Positions 34,969 through 43,762 of a stretch of 64,000 nt of DNA are shown here, in pieces (within the stretch, counting starts at the first letter, position 1; every line of letters begins with the position of its first letter). Made by a program: the position numbers and the translations under genes. Under the pieces are notes generated by a model. That model ran no database searches. It had not been told where the DNA came from and saw nothing but the letters and a program-made list of their open reading frames with translations. The DNA comes from Neobacillus bataviensis (GTDB lineage Bacteria > Bacillota > Bacilli > Bacillales_B > DSM-18226): the NCBI RefSeq assembly GCF_019969725.1, contig NZ_JAHXYW010000005.1, positions 186,001-250,000 of the forward strand, given 5' to 3'.

Positions 34969-37635
34969 TTACCTTTGTGAATCCAAGAGTATGGTTTTAC
35001 TTAACAAAAAATTAGCAAAAAAAGGATTAATCATTTTTCCAGATTGAGCTCGAACTTGATTTTCAAGATCTGTCACACCATTATCCACTAACTTACTGCC
35101 AATTTTGTATTTTTGAATCTGATTAACCTTAGAAATTAAACTGTTATAGATTCCGTCATTCATGATCCAGCCATTTTGATAGCCGAAATCAATGACTTGA
35201 TTTAACCGTTCAATATCCTTCGACTCATCGACTTGGAACTTCACAACATGTGTTTTACCGATAGACCCGGCCGTATTAACCTCTACTTTTATTGTAGGAG
35301 ATGTTTGCAGCACCTTTACGGTATCATCTTTACTTATGACAGAAATTCCTGTTTTATCTACATCAATGATGACTTTGTCCTGCTTTTGTGTTGGATCCGA
35401 AACAGACAATGTCAATTCACCTTTTTTCTCCTTCACCATAACAGAGGAAGGATTCTCAGCCGTGATGAAATCTGCCGTCCCAGGTGCGAAAAAGTTGGCA
35501 GCGGTTATTCCCAGCGTCGTTTCTTTAACCGAATGAACATCCTTTGTATTGCTTAAGATTGTTACATCCGGATTCTGGCTGTATGCTTCTACTTCTTCTT
35601 TAGATTTATTTGGCAGCAGTACATACGAATAAGAAGCCTCTTGCGGATTTATTCCATGATTAAAAGCCAAGCTTAAGTAATTTCTTGTAATCGGAGCGGT
35701 TGAACCTCCGCTGTTAATATCTTTCCATGATCCGGTTCTTGCTTCTCGTAAACCATCAATTTGTGCAGGATTAGGGAAATAATAGCCGATGTCTGAATTT
35801 TGAACATTCCCCTCTAAATGGGCCCACTTGACGTTTTCCATTGGTTCTGACCAGCCAAGACTGCTTGATTTTGTTTCTCCATTTACGGTTAACTGGTTGT
35901 CTCCGGCATCTCGCAATTGCCGGTTTTCAACAATCGTTTCTACTTTACGACTGTCCCCGCCTTTAATATCGGATCCGAGCGCAACGATTTCATCATCAAA
36001 CATGAACCAAGACTTTTTGCCTTGCAAGCTGCTCCCTGTCACATTTGCAAGTGAGAAATCCATACCAGCCGATCCATAAAGCCCATCCATTGTGGATCCG
36101 CCTGCCCAATTTCTGGTGTTATAATAAGCGGCCCAATCTCTTAATATTCCTTTTGACCCGTCCGTGGTTGTACCCGCTAATCGGAAGCTGTCGACTGTTG
36201 GCCAAAAATCGTTTTTAAATTGCTTAAGATCATTGTTGTATAAATTGGTCATGCCGATTCCTGTATACCAGCCCTTTTGGTTTTCTCCATTGCCGTATTC
36301 AAAAGCAGATATCCGATCGGAGAACATGCTTAATCCAAAACCAAAGCCCGGGCGTAAATGCACGACTCGGTCCATACCAGCAAACACCTGATTTTTAAGT
36401 AATTCCCCTCTTGGTTGAATCGAAGAATCCGCCATCAAGGATTTTACAAGATTAATATCATAAACCGACAAACCTGCTGTATAGTTAGGGAACGTAGTAT
36501 CCGTTTGAATCCATTCTTTCACCATGCGCTTGATTGACGTTGATTTTTCCTGAGGAGCTGCATTGGCCAAATTTAACAAGCTTAGAATGATGGTTCTGCC
36601 TTTATCATGATCATTTTCATATTGGCGCGAAATGGATCGTCCATTCACCATATCCATCACCGCCCCTTTATAAATAAGCGGTTCAAAAGTATCCGATACC
36701 CAGTTAAAGATATTATCCACTTGAGGAGACGGCCATTTAGAATCCTTTAACAAATATAGGATGTCTGCCGTACGCGTGAGCCAAACAGCTCCATAACTGC
36801 CTGTGTAAGCAATATTAAAGTGCTGGACGAGGGACCCATCTTTATAAACGCCATCACTATGATCCACGTAAAGATATTCATTAGGAAGCGAATCATGCCC
36901 TTGGGTTACTTTTTCATCGGTTTTCCCAATCACCCCTCTGAGGTTAGCGATAAAAATTTTGTCCAGCAGGTTCGCTCCTGTTTCTTTAATGGCATTGTTA
37001 TACGTTCTCACTTTCGGGTTTGGATCAAAATGGTCAATTGCCTTTATATAGTTATTTAGCTGTGTTGGTGAAAGCTCATCGTACAATAAGACCATAATAT
37101 CGTTTAATCTCTTTGGTGTTCCGATTTCCCAGTCCCACCAATTTCCATACTCGCTTTTTTGCTCGTTATAACGATTGGCGTACATCCAATCCAAGGCGCT
37201 TATAAGGTCAACTTTCATCGCTTCATTATGATATAAGCTTGATCCTTTAATGGAATAGGCAAGCGCCATATCTTTCAAGTTGTTATAGGCACTGGTAATC
37301 TCAGCTGAATTTGACGTACTCACTAGGTTCTTCCATAAGTATGACCGGCCCTCTTCCTTATTTAGCGTGTCCCAGTACCCTGTTTTTCCGGCATTTGTAA
37401 CCCGATTGGATAATTTCACAAGGTACTCATTTATATCCGAGTCATTTGGGTTGTATTGTTCATTTCCCGTCAATTTGTTAAACCATCTTGCACGAGCTTT
37501 GTCAAAATCATCCATGGTGACGGACTGCTCCCCTGTTGTATTGGCTTTAGCGATGTTCTTTACAGAAATAAGAGAAACAAGAAGCATGGAAATTATCAAT
37601 AAAATCATTGATTTCCTTTTTTGCGGTTTAGCCAT
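34969..37635 (-). CDS. Secreted polysaccharide lyase family 8 (hyaluronate/chondroitin lyase type)
   Basis: An 888-residue exported enzyme. A Sec signal peptide ends at about Ala31 (AKA). The alpha/alpha-toroid domain carries the PL8 catalytic set: Asn222 in TGANLLDK, and His272 and Tyr281 in the DGSLVQHFNIAYTGSYG stretch. Beta-sandwich domains follow from about residue 400, including the NGENQKGWYTGIGMTNLY segment shared with hyaluronate lyases. It cleaves uronic-acid glycosidic bonds by beta-elimination and yields unsaturated disaccharides. PL8 also holds xanthan and chondroitin AC lyases; the surrounding genes favour hyaluronan or chondroitin. No cell-wall anchor is visible. Confidence 0.9.
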   Translation of the reverse strand: MAKPQKRKSMILLIISMLLVSLISVKNIAKANTTGEQSVTMDDFDKARARWFNKLTGNEQYNPNDSDINEYLVKLSNRVTNAGKTGYWDTLNKEEGRSYLWKNLVSTSNSAEITSAYNNLKDMALAYSIKGSSLYHNEAMKVDLISALDWMYANRYNEQKSEYGNWWDWEIGTPKRLNDIMVLLYDELSPTQLNNYIKAIDHFDPNPKVRTYNNAIKETGANLLDKIFIANLRGVIGKTDEKVTQGHDSLPNEYLYVDHSDGVYKDGSLVQHFNIAYTGSYGAVWLTRTADILYLLKDSKWPSPQVDNIFNWVSDTFEPLIYKGAVMDMVNGRSISRQYENDHDKGRTIILSLLNLANAAPQEKSTSIKRMVKEWIQTDTTFPNYTAGLSVYDINLVKSLMADSSIQPRGELLKNQVFAGMDRVVHLRPGFGFGLSMFSDRISAFEYGNGENQKGWYTGIGMTNLYNNDLKQFKNDFWPTVDSFRLAGTTTDGSKGILRDWAAYYNTRNWAGGSTMDGLYGSAGMDFSLANVTGSSLQGKKSWFMFDDEIVALGSDIKGGDSRKVETIVENRQLRDAGDNQLTVNGETKSSSLGWSEPMENVKWAHLEGNVQNSDIGYYFPNPAQIDGLREARTGSWKDINSGGSTAPITRNYLSLAFNHGINPQEASYSYVLLPNKSKEEVEAYSQNPDVTILSNTKDVHSVKETTLGITAANFFAPGTADFITAENPSSVMVKEKKGELTLSVSDPTQKQDKVIIDVDKTGISVISKDDTVKVLQTSPTIKVEVNTAGSIGKTHVVKFQVDESKDIERLNQVIDFGYQNGWIMNDGIYNSLISKVNQIQKYKIGSKLVDNGVTDLENQVRAQSGKMINPFFANFLLSKTILLDSQR

Positions 37636-37697
37636 TGTCTTCCTCCTCGGAATATAGTGAAAATAATGATCTGTTTTCTAAATTTTCAGACTATAAA

Positions 37698-37711
37698 TGG
37701 AAGCGTATTCA
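37698..37711. promoter_or_regulatory. Candidate CcpA (cre) site upstream of the PL8 gene
   Basis: TGGAAGCGTATTCA fits the cre consensus TGWAANCGNTNWCA at all but two positions. It lies 63 bp upstream of the lyase start and overlaps the likely promoter (a TATAGT hexamer follows on the minus strand). Catabolite repression by CcpA would be expected for a secreted polysaccharide-degrading enzyme. Confidence 0.4.
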
Positions 37712-37739
37712 AAAAACTAATAACCAAACTTTTACTAAA

Positions 37740-38345
37740 TTAATAGTCAACGAGTGTTGCTGCTGCCGTTAAAGCCCTCTTATGATTTTTACTGCTTGCA
37801 ACAATACCTAGCACTTTTTCGTTTGTATGATAGCCCGCCTTCTCCAAGGGCGGATTCTTGACTATCTTAACTCCGTAACAATGTTCTTGCCCGTTATCCA
37901 TACTTGATAAAAACCGGGTGCCGTTTGAAAATTTGCTTTCAAATTGATCAAGCGGCAAAAAAGTCCCTTCACGAGCAAAACGTATGAAAGACTTTTTATC
38001 CATCACGACTATATCAACGCTTCCCGTTGCAATCATCGCCATCAGTTTTTGCTGGATAGTTCGATCTGAAAGAGTGTTATCACTTGTTGTCCAAAAATTA
38101 ATTTGAATGTTTGGGGATTCTCTTTCTCCTGAGAATTTTTTGGTAATGTCTCGTTGTACATCGAGCCGCTTTTTCTCTTTTACAAAATTTCCAATAAACA
38201 CTGCCTGTAAATCTGTTTCCTTTGAGTGATGAATAGATGGAAGAAGGGATAGAATCATCCCAGCAAATAAGATTCCTATGAGGATGAATGATTTGTAATG
38301 GTACCAAATTTCATCTGTTTTTTTGAAGAATGTTTTGATATCCAT
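37740..38345 (-). CDS. Membrane-anchored protein with partial solute-binding-protein fold
   Basis: A 201-residue protein with one transmembrane helix at about 18-37 and an extracellular domain of about 160 residues. That domain resembles a fragment of family 1 sugar-binding proteins: an NIQINFWTTSDNTLSDRTIQQKL stretch interrupted by short gaps, then DIVVMDKKSFIRFAREGTFLPLDQ. It has no lipobox, unlike the real binding protein at 40,305. It lies between the YesM-type kinase and the PL8 gene on the same strand, so it may present ligand to the kinase. That role is inference from position only. Confidence 0.6.
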   Translation of the reverse strand: MDIKTFFKKTDEIWYHYKSFILIGILFAGMILSLLPSIHHSKETDLQAVFIGNFVKEKKRLDVQRDITKKFSGERESPNIQINFWTTSDNTLSDRTIQQKLMAMIATGSVDIVVMDKKSFIRFAREGTFLPLDQFESKFSNGTRFLSSMDNGQEHCYGVKIVKNPPLEKAGYHTNEKVLGIVASSKNHKRALTAAATLVDY

Positions 38346-38385
38346 TTTTTTATTCCTCCTTTCCGGGATACCATTACAAAGAAAA

Positions 38386-38412
38386 TGTTACTGGAGCCAG
38401 GCACCAGTAACA
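38386..38412. terminator. Palindrome between the kinase gene and the anchored protein gene
   Basis: A perfect 9-bp inverted repeat, TGTTACTGG with CCAGTAACA, around AGCCAGGCA. On the minus strand it is followed by TTTTCTTT and may terminate or weaken transcription after the histidine kinase gene. Confidence 0.5.
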
Positions 38413-38461
38413 ATGTACGATTTTTACTCATATGGAGGAGGATTTTTACCTTTTCAATTAA

Positions 38462-40192
38462 TCACAAAGGCCCTTTAATAGGAATAGATAAGCGAATGGA
38501 CAGTCCTGAATTTTCATTACCTTGAAAATCCATCGATACCTCAGGTCCGTAGGTCAGCTTTAGACGTTGAAATACATTTTTAAGGCCAATATGTTTTTTA
38601 CCTTCATTTTGCTCCGCTTCCTCATGAAGATTGGACTGCAGGCATTTAATTTTTTCTTCCGATATCCCTATGCCATTGTCACGTACTTCAATGATTAATT
38701 GTTGATTTTTTATGCTTCTAGCTTGAATAACAATCTCCGGTTTATAGAGAATTTCATTAAATCCGTGAATGATGGCGTTTTCAACTAAAGGCTGCAAAAT
38801 TAAGCGAGGCACGCGGAAATCTTCCCATTCTTCCGGAAGATCAATAATCAAATCCAAATTCATGTCGTTCCGCATCTTCATAATATCGGTATAGTCAATC
38901 AATAACTCACACTCTTTCTTCAGGGGCGTCAGTTCATCTACCCTCATGTAAGCACGCAGCAGCCTCATTAAAGAATCTATTTGACGGCTATGAATGTGAT
39001 CATTGTTTAAAATCAGATTACATTTAATTGAATTGAGTGTATTAATCAAAAAATGCGGGCGGATCTGAGCAAACAATGCTTGAAGTTCAATCACCCGTTT
39101 TTCTTCCTGCTCTTTTTTGAATTTTCCAATCCATTGTTTGATTTGATCGAGCATGTTGTTAAACGCATTTCCCAGTACTGCAATTTCGTCTTTTCCTTCT
39201 ACCGGGAAACGGACGCTTAGATTTTCATTTCCAAACTGTTCGGCTACCCTTCTTAGTCTATTAAGGGGTTTGTAAATGGATTTGCCAATAAACACTGAAA
39301 TAATAAGAAAGATCAAGATACTAATAGAAAGAGAAATAGCATAGAAACGAAAGGTTTGCGAAATTTCGCCTGTGATATTTTTAAATGATGAACGATAAAG
39401 CAGCTTCCAATTTGCAGCAGAAACGGTTGCACCAACCTTTAATTCCTCCGCATCCGCAGGTCCTGCTTCATTGTCTGGGTATTGAATAATCAACTGTTTT
39501 TTATCATCGTACAACTGGAACGTTCCGGAATCTGGTTTTTTAAACAGATGTTTAAAATATCCATGCGGGATTCCTACAAAAATAACCCCTAAATCCTTGC
39601 CGTTGGAGAAATCTTTATAGGATCTCACAGCAAAGTAATAGGATTCATTTTCAGTCAATGGCGATATGCCTAATTCGGATTCTGTTACCCAATAGATTCT
39701 GTTAGGATTGAGCGTGCTCCTCCACTTTGGATCTAGTGCTTTTGAATTGGGATTCTTAAGGAATGAATATTCCAACGTATTACTTCCAGAGATTAAAAAA
39801 TTGCTGTTATTCAAATAAAATACCTCTGCCTTTAGTCCAGAAGTTTTAGAGAAAGCTAATTTAAGAAAATCGGAAATGCGGGCATATCTTTGATAATTTT
39901 CAAAGGAAGATAACTGACCGACATCTTTAAAAGCCCTAATATCCTCAAACGTGTTACTTCCTGGTTTTCCATAAAGATTGGTGGCATAGACGATTTCCTC
40001 GACCGTTTGATTTAAATCGCTTGCATACACATTGACCACATTTTGGCGAGAATCCTTCACCTTCTCGACTACTACACCTCTAATGAGGGAATAAGAAAAA
40101 ACCGACGCAATCGCAAGGGGAAAGAGAATAAAAATAAAAAAGGAAATTTGAATTTTCCGGTAAAAAGTAGATTTAAACAGCCATTTCATCAT
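38462..40192 (-). CDS. YesM-type sensor histidine kinase
   Basis: A 576-residue membrane kinase. TM1 spans about 16-38, an extracellular sensor region about 40-280, TM2 283-304, HAMP about 300-355, the His-kinase domain has phospho-acceptor His380 in IRPHFLINTLNSIK, and the ATPase domain has LVENAIIHGF and a DNGIGI motif. It should phosphorylate the YesN-type regulator at 44,515 on sensing an extracellular sugar. It is separated from the binding-protein gene by a terminator; a TATACT hexamer about 35 bp upstream of its RBS may be its own promoter. Confidence 0.9.
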   Translation of the reverse strand: MMKWLFKSTFYRKIQISFFIFILFPLAIASVFSYSLIRGVVVEKVKDSRQNVVNVYASDLNQTVEEIVYATNLYGKPGSNTFEDIRAFKDVGQLSSFENYQRYARISDFLKLAFSKTSGLKAEVFYLNNSNFLISGSNTLEYSFLKNPNSKALDPKWRSTLNPNRIYWVTESELGISPLTENESYYFAVRSYKDFSNGKDLGVIFVGIPHGYFKHLFKKPDSGTFQLYDDKKQLIIQYPDNEAGPADAEELKVGATVSAANWKLLYRSSFKNITGEISQTFRFYAISLSISILIFLIISVFIGKSIYKPLNRLRRVAEQFGNENLSVRFPVEGKDEIAVLGNAFNNMLDQIKQWIGKFKKEQEEKRVIELQALFAQIRPHFLINTLNSIKCNLILNNDHIHSRQIDSLMRLLRAYMRVDELTPLKKECELLIDYTDIMKMRNDMNLDLIIDLPEEWEDFRVPRLILQPLVENAIIHGFNEILYKPEIVIQARSIKNQQLIIEVRDNGIGISEEKIKCLQSNLHEEAEQNEGKKHIGLKNVFQRLKLTYGPEVSMDFQGNENSGLSIRLSIPIKGPL

Positions 40193-40261
40193 TTCCGCCC
40201 CTCCTCTGCATCATCTGCCGACAATTTAGTATACCATGACCGCTGAACCTAATAATAAGGG

Positions 40262-40288
40262 AAAAAGCAACCATTTCGGCTGCTTTTT
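40262..40288 (-). terminator. Terminator after the solute-binding protein gene
   Basis: On the minus strand AAAAAGCAGCC pairs with GGTTGCTTTTT around GAAAT. Confidence 0.72.
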
Positions 40289-40304
40289 CTCGGGACAAAC
40301 GTGT

Positions 40305-41624
40305 TTACTTGGATTTAGAAATGATATCGTTCCCCTGCTCAACCATCCATTTTTGGGCATCTTCAGCACTTGTTCCATCTAACATGAATTTGCTGAATCC
40401 ATCCTCCAACACTTTCTTTAATTGGCTGGCATAGCCTGTTGTATAACTTGTATCGTAAGTTACATATCCTCTATTATCGAACACGGAGCTCACTAGTGAT
40501 TGTTTGTCTACCAGATTTGAGTCTTCACCAATCATTTTGTTAATAACAGCATCCTTGTCGACATTCTTAGATCCTGGAATATCACTGATCACATCTGTTT
40601 GCTGCGCCATATAAAGAGCGAATTTATAAGCTTCTTTCTTGTGTTTAGATGACTCCCCAATCGCGAGATAATGTCCGCCAACGTTTTCTGCACCAACCTT
40701 AGTGTCTTTTGAAGACTGCGGCAGCGGTGCGAATACAGTTTGGAAATCGTGCGGATACTTTTCTTTATCCTTAATTAAACCGACGAAGAATGCTGCTGTA
40801 GGAAGCATAGCTGCTTCACCATTTAAGAATTCTGATGCATAGTGCAATTGGGCGGCAATGACATCCTTAAATGGCTTAACAGAGCCGTCCTTTTCCATGT
40901 TACGGCGCAGCTCAAAGAAATTCTTAAAAGATGGATCATTAAATACCGGCTTTTGATCTTTTGTTAAATATGGGTGTGGCAGCTCAGAGTAAGCAACGAA
41001 ATTATCGTATTCTCCCCAAGTATGGAAGTAAGCGCCATACTGCTTGCCCTTCGTTAATTTTTTGGCATACTCACGGAAATCGTCCCAAGTCCAGCCCCAT
41101 GTAGGGACAGGCAGCCCGGCTTCATCCAATGCTTTTTTATTTAACGCGACCAGCCAAGGCTGTGAGGTATCTTGGATACCATATGTCTTATTCTCATATT
41201 TCGGCACACTGTAGAATTCTTCATCTGGATTAATAGAATCCGCTTTCAAAAAATCATCTACCGGAGCCAACACGCCGCGGGCTGCACGCTCTACCATGAA
41301 ATCCACATGTGAGAAAGCCACGACATCAATAGGTTGTCCAGTCCCCATCTTAATGTCCAGTTTTTTGTAATATTCAAGACTGTTATTGTTTGTAACGAGC
41401 GGTTCATAATGAACCTCAATATTCGGGTTTGCTTTTTCAAAATTGTCAATTTTTTTCTGAATCACATCATTGGTTTCCCAAGTATAGTAGTTGATGGAAA
41501 CCTTTTCATCTTTCTTTGCTGTTTTTTGATCAACCTTTTCTGTTCCAGCGGAGCAGGCCGATAGAAAAACAGAGCCTACCAATGTCATACTCAACAACAT
41601 ATTTCGCATCTTTTTCGTCTTCAT
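40305..41624 (-). CDS. ABC transporter solute-binding lipoprotein, probably for glycosaminoglycan disaccharides
   Basis: A 439-residue family 1 extracellular solute-binding protein. The lipoprotein signal ends at Leu-Ser-Ala-Cys (Cys24). The body has the usual PIDVVAFSHVDFMVERAARG and NGEAAMLPTAAF segments. It delivers sugar to the two permeases encoded just upstream. It has its own promoter and tandem operator in the 95-bp gap before it, so it can be made in excess over the permeases. Unsaturated hyaluronan or chondroitin disaccharides are the inferred ligands. Confidence 0.88.
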   Translation of the reverse strand: MKTKKMRNMLLSMTLVGSVFLSACSAGTEKVDQKTAKKDEKVSINYYTWETNDVIQKKIDNFEKANPNIEVHYEPLVTNNNSLEYYKKLDIKMGTGQPIDVVAFSHVDFMVERAARGVLAPVDDFLKADSINPDEEFYSVPKYENKTYGIQDTSQPWLVALNKKALDEAGLPVPTWGWTWDDFREYAKKLTKGKQYGAYFHTWGEYDNFVAYSELPHPYLTKDQKPVFNDPSFKNFFELRRNMEKDGSVKPFKDVIAAQLHYASEFLNGEAAMLPTAAFFVGLIKDKEKYPHDFQTVFAPLPQSSKDTKVGAENVGGHYLAIGESSKHKKEAYKFALYMAQQTDVISDIPGSKNVDKDAVINKMIGEDSNLVDKQSLVSSVFDNRGYVTYDTSYTTGYASQLKKVLEDGFSKFMLDGTSAEDAQKWMVEQGNDIISKSK

Positions 41625-41656
41625 GAATGTTTCCCCCTTTATTCACTTTCAAATTT

Positions 41657-41719
41657 ATTATAATTTTCAATTTAATTTAAGGCTGTGTAATATTTTGAGA
41701 ACATTGTGCACAATTTTGC
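41657..41719 (-). promoter_or_regulatory. Tandem AraC-type operator and promoter of the binding-protein gene
   Basis: Half-sites TGTGTAATATTTTGA (41,684-41,698) and TGTGCACAATTTTGC (41,705-41,719) are 21 bp apart. A perfect TATAAT lies on the minus strand at 41,657-41,662, exactly 21 bp from the inner half-site. The hexamer at the -35 position is poor, as expected for an activator-dependent promoter. Confidence 0.7.
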
Positions 41720-42550
41720 CTACCCTTTGACACCGCCAACCGTGATTCCCTCGATAACCTGTTTTTGAAGGATTAAAAATACAATAACAAGTGGAACAAT
41801 CGCAGCAAGGGCTGCCATCATCGTTGCTGCATAGCTGGTGCCAAATTCATCGGCAAACATTCCCATTCCAAGTGTAATCGTAAATAATTTTTGACTGGAT
41901 AGAAAGATAAGCGGATTCTGATAATCATTCCAAGTCCAAATAAACTTAAGAATACCCGCAGTTGCCAGAATGGGTTTTACCATTGGCAGCATAATCTGCC
42001 AATAAATCCGGAGAAATCCGGCCCCATCCATCTTTGCCGCCTCGATATATTCCGTACTGATTCCGATCATAAACTGCCGCATCAGGAACGTAAGCGGGAT
42101 GGAGAATGCAGACATGAGTATGAGTGCTTCATGAGAATCATACAGGCCAAGCCAATTGATCAGGATAAATCTAGGGACCAGCGTGGATTCTGACGGAACT
42201 AAGAAAAACGCCATTAGTAAAAAAAACACTGTATTTTTAAAAGGAAAATTTAATTTTGCAAAGGAATATCCCGCCATCGAAGAAATGATCAGCGTAATGA
42301 CAGTTGAGATAATGGCAAGTTTTAATGAATTGAAATAAAACAATTCAAACGGGACTTTTCCAAGCCAGACGGTTTTAAAGTTTTCAATGATGTTCCAGTT
42401 ATTTGGAATCCATTCGATTGGGTAAGACATAACATCCTTCTCTACCTTTGCTGCAGAAGAGAGCATCCATAACAAAGGGGACAAGAACAAAAGCGACAAC
42501 ATCCCAACCAAAATCGTTCCAATAATTTTTGATACTTTCAAGTTCGTCAT
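41720..42550 (-). CDS. Sugar ABC transporter permease (MalG/AraQ type)
   Basis: A 276-residue inner-membrane permease with six predicted helices. The EAA loop is EYIEAAKMDGAGFLRIYWQIMLP split around residues 182-204, which docks with the ATPase. The ATG at 42,550 follows AGGAGGTG; a longer in-frame version runs into a Cys/His-rich stretch that belongs to the upstream permease gene in another frame. It is 14 bp downstream of the partner permease gene. Confidence 0.88.
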   Translation of the reverse strand: MTNLKVSKIIGTILVGMLSLLFLSPLLWMLSSAAKVEKDVMSYPIEWIPNNWNIIENFKTVWLGKVPFELFYFNSLKLAIISTVITLIISSMAGYSFAKLNFPFKNTVFFLLMAFFLVPSESTLVPRFILINWLGLYDSHEALILMSAFSIPLTFLMRQFMIGISTEYIEAAKMDGAGFLRIYWQIMLPMVKPILATAGILKFIWTWNDYQNPLIFLSSQKLFTITLGMGMFADEFGTSYAATMMAALAAIVPLVIVFLILQKQVIEGITVGGVKG

Positions 42551-42564
42551 ATCATACACACCTC

Positions 42565-43509
42565 CTAAAAATTCTCTTTTTGCGCCCTGGCAGTAATAAG
42601 AGTGATGACAGCAACAATGACAAATAATATCCAAGATAATGCACTTGCATAACCCATTCTAAAATTTTGGAAACCTTCTTGGTAAATATAATAAACAAGA
42701 ACATTCGTTGAATTGTTTGGTCCTCCTTCGGTTAAAAAAGCAATCAAATCAAAGACCTTAAACGAGTTTACAATCGATGTGATAAGCAGGAATAAAGTTG
42801 TTGGTCCCAGCATTGGAACGGTAATATGAAAAAATTGCTGAAGCTTGTTTGCACCGTCTATTTGGGCTGACTCATATAATTCCGCTGACACACCTGTTAA
42901 TCCTGCGAGATAAATGACGACATTATAGCCGACGATATTCCATACTGCGATAATAATGATTGCCCAAAGAGCAGAATCCGTACTGCCGAACCAATCAGGC
43001 GGATGGGCAATTCCTATCGAATGTAATACTTTATTAATCACACCCAGAGAAGGATGGAATAATACAGAAAATACTGTTGCCACTGCAACCATCGTTGAAA
43101 TATAAGGTACAAAGAATGCCACCTTAAAAAAGCCTTTAAAATAGACAGTTGATGAAATTAACACAGCGATCACCAATGATAACCCAATACTGACAGGAAC
43201 ATATACGAGAGAAAAAATAAAATTGTTTTTCAAGGCTTGGTAGAAAACCTTATCGTGGAATACATTGATGAAATTCTCTAATCCAATAAAATGAATTGCT
43301 TTGAGTCCGCCTACCAAGTTCCATTCAGTAAAACTTAAATACAATGAAAAAAGCAGCGGGAAAACACCAAGCCCAACAATCCCAATAAATTCTGGGGCAA
43401 TGAAAAGCCAACCGCTTAACGATTCTCGACGGGAGTTCGTCCAAAAACTTTTTTTAATCATAGACTTCCCAATTGATTTACGGGTTGTTTTTACTATGTT
43501 CGTTTCCAT
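42565..43509 (-). CDS. Sugar ABC transporter permease (MalF/UgpA type)
   Basis: A 314-residue permease with six predicted helices after a basic cytoplasmic N-terminus of about 30 residues. The EAA loop is ELYESAQIDGANKLQQFFHI near 215-234. It pairs with the downstream MalG-type permease. No ATPase gene is in the island, so a shared MsmX-type ATPase encoded elsewhere is likely, as for many Bacillus sugar importers. GAGGTGAGG precedes the ATG. Confidence 0.88.
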   Translation of the reverse strand: METNIVKTTRKSIGKSMIKKSFWTNSRRESLSGWLFIAPEFIGIVGLGVFPLLFSLYLSFTEWNLVGGLKAIHFIGLENFINVFHDKVFYQALKNNFIFSLVYVPVSIGLSLVIAVLISSTVYFKGFFKVAFFVPYISTMVAVATVFSVLFHPSLGVINKVLHSIGIAHPPDWFGSTDSALWAIIIIAVWNIVGYNVVIYLAGLTGVSAELYESAQIDGANKLQQFFHITVPMLGPTTLFLLITSIVNSFKVFDLIAFLTEGGPNNSTNVLVYYIYQEGFQNFRMGYASALSWILFVIVAVITLITARAQKENF

Positions 43510-43542
43510 TATATCCTCACCTCATCTTTTGTTTGTACTCTA

Positions 43543-43605
43543 AATTTAATGGAATCTTAGTGGGGTTCCCATTGACAATTTGTACTTGTGCGTGCAATAT
43601 TTTTA
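43543..43605 (-). promoter_or_regulatory. Weaker copy of the tandem operator/promoter, before the permease genes
   Basis: CATTGACAATTTGTA (43,570-43,584) and CGTGCAATATTTTTA (43,591-43,605) are 21 bp apart. A TAAATT hexamer on the minus strand (43,543-43,548) lies at the same 21-bp gap. The inner half-site is degenerate, the outer one good. It serves the permease genes starting at 43,509. Confidence 0.5.
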
Positions 43606-43651
43606 CCTTTTCAAAAGCCTGTTCCAGCTTTTTTCAGAGTATACCCATGGG

Positions 43652-43714
43652 TAAAAATCTTTCACATGAGGGTAAAAATTCTTCACGACCGATTGTTCCT
43701 ATTTTCTTTATAAT
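43652..43714 (+). promoter_or_regulatory. Tandem AraC-type operator and promoter of the DUF624 gene
   Basis: Read on the minus strand the half-sites are TGTGAAAGATTTTTA (43,652-43,666) and CGTGAAGAATTTTTA (43,673-43,687), 21 bp apart. A perfect TATAAT on the plus strand at 43,709-43,714 sits exactly 21 bp beyond the inner half-site. Orientation relative to the gene is the same as in the other copies. Confidence 0.68.
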
Positions 43715-43762
43715 AATAAATATTAATGAAGATTTTCCGTTCATATAAAGGAGGGGGTAAGA

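Noticed and set aside
37653..37690. An island operator in front of the PL8 gene
   Set aside because: One AATTTT-containing half-site can be drawn, but its partner at 21 bp does not match and the expected -10 position falls in the ribosome binding site.
38414..38450. A possible extra copy of the island operator (GATTTTTAC twice) before the anchored protein gene
   Set aside because: The two copies are 22 bp apart, lack the TGTG part, and no -10 hexamer sits at the fixed distance.
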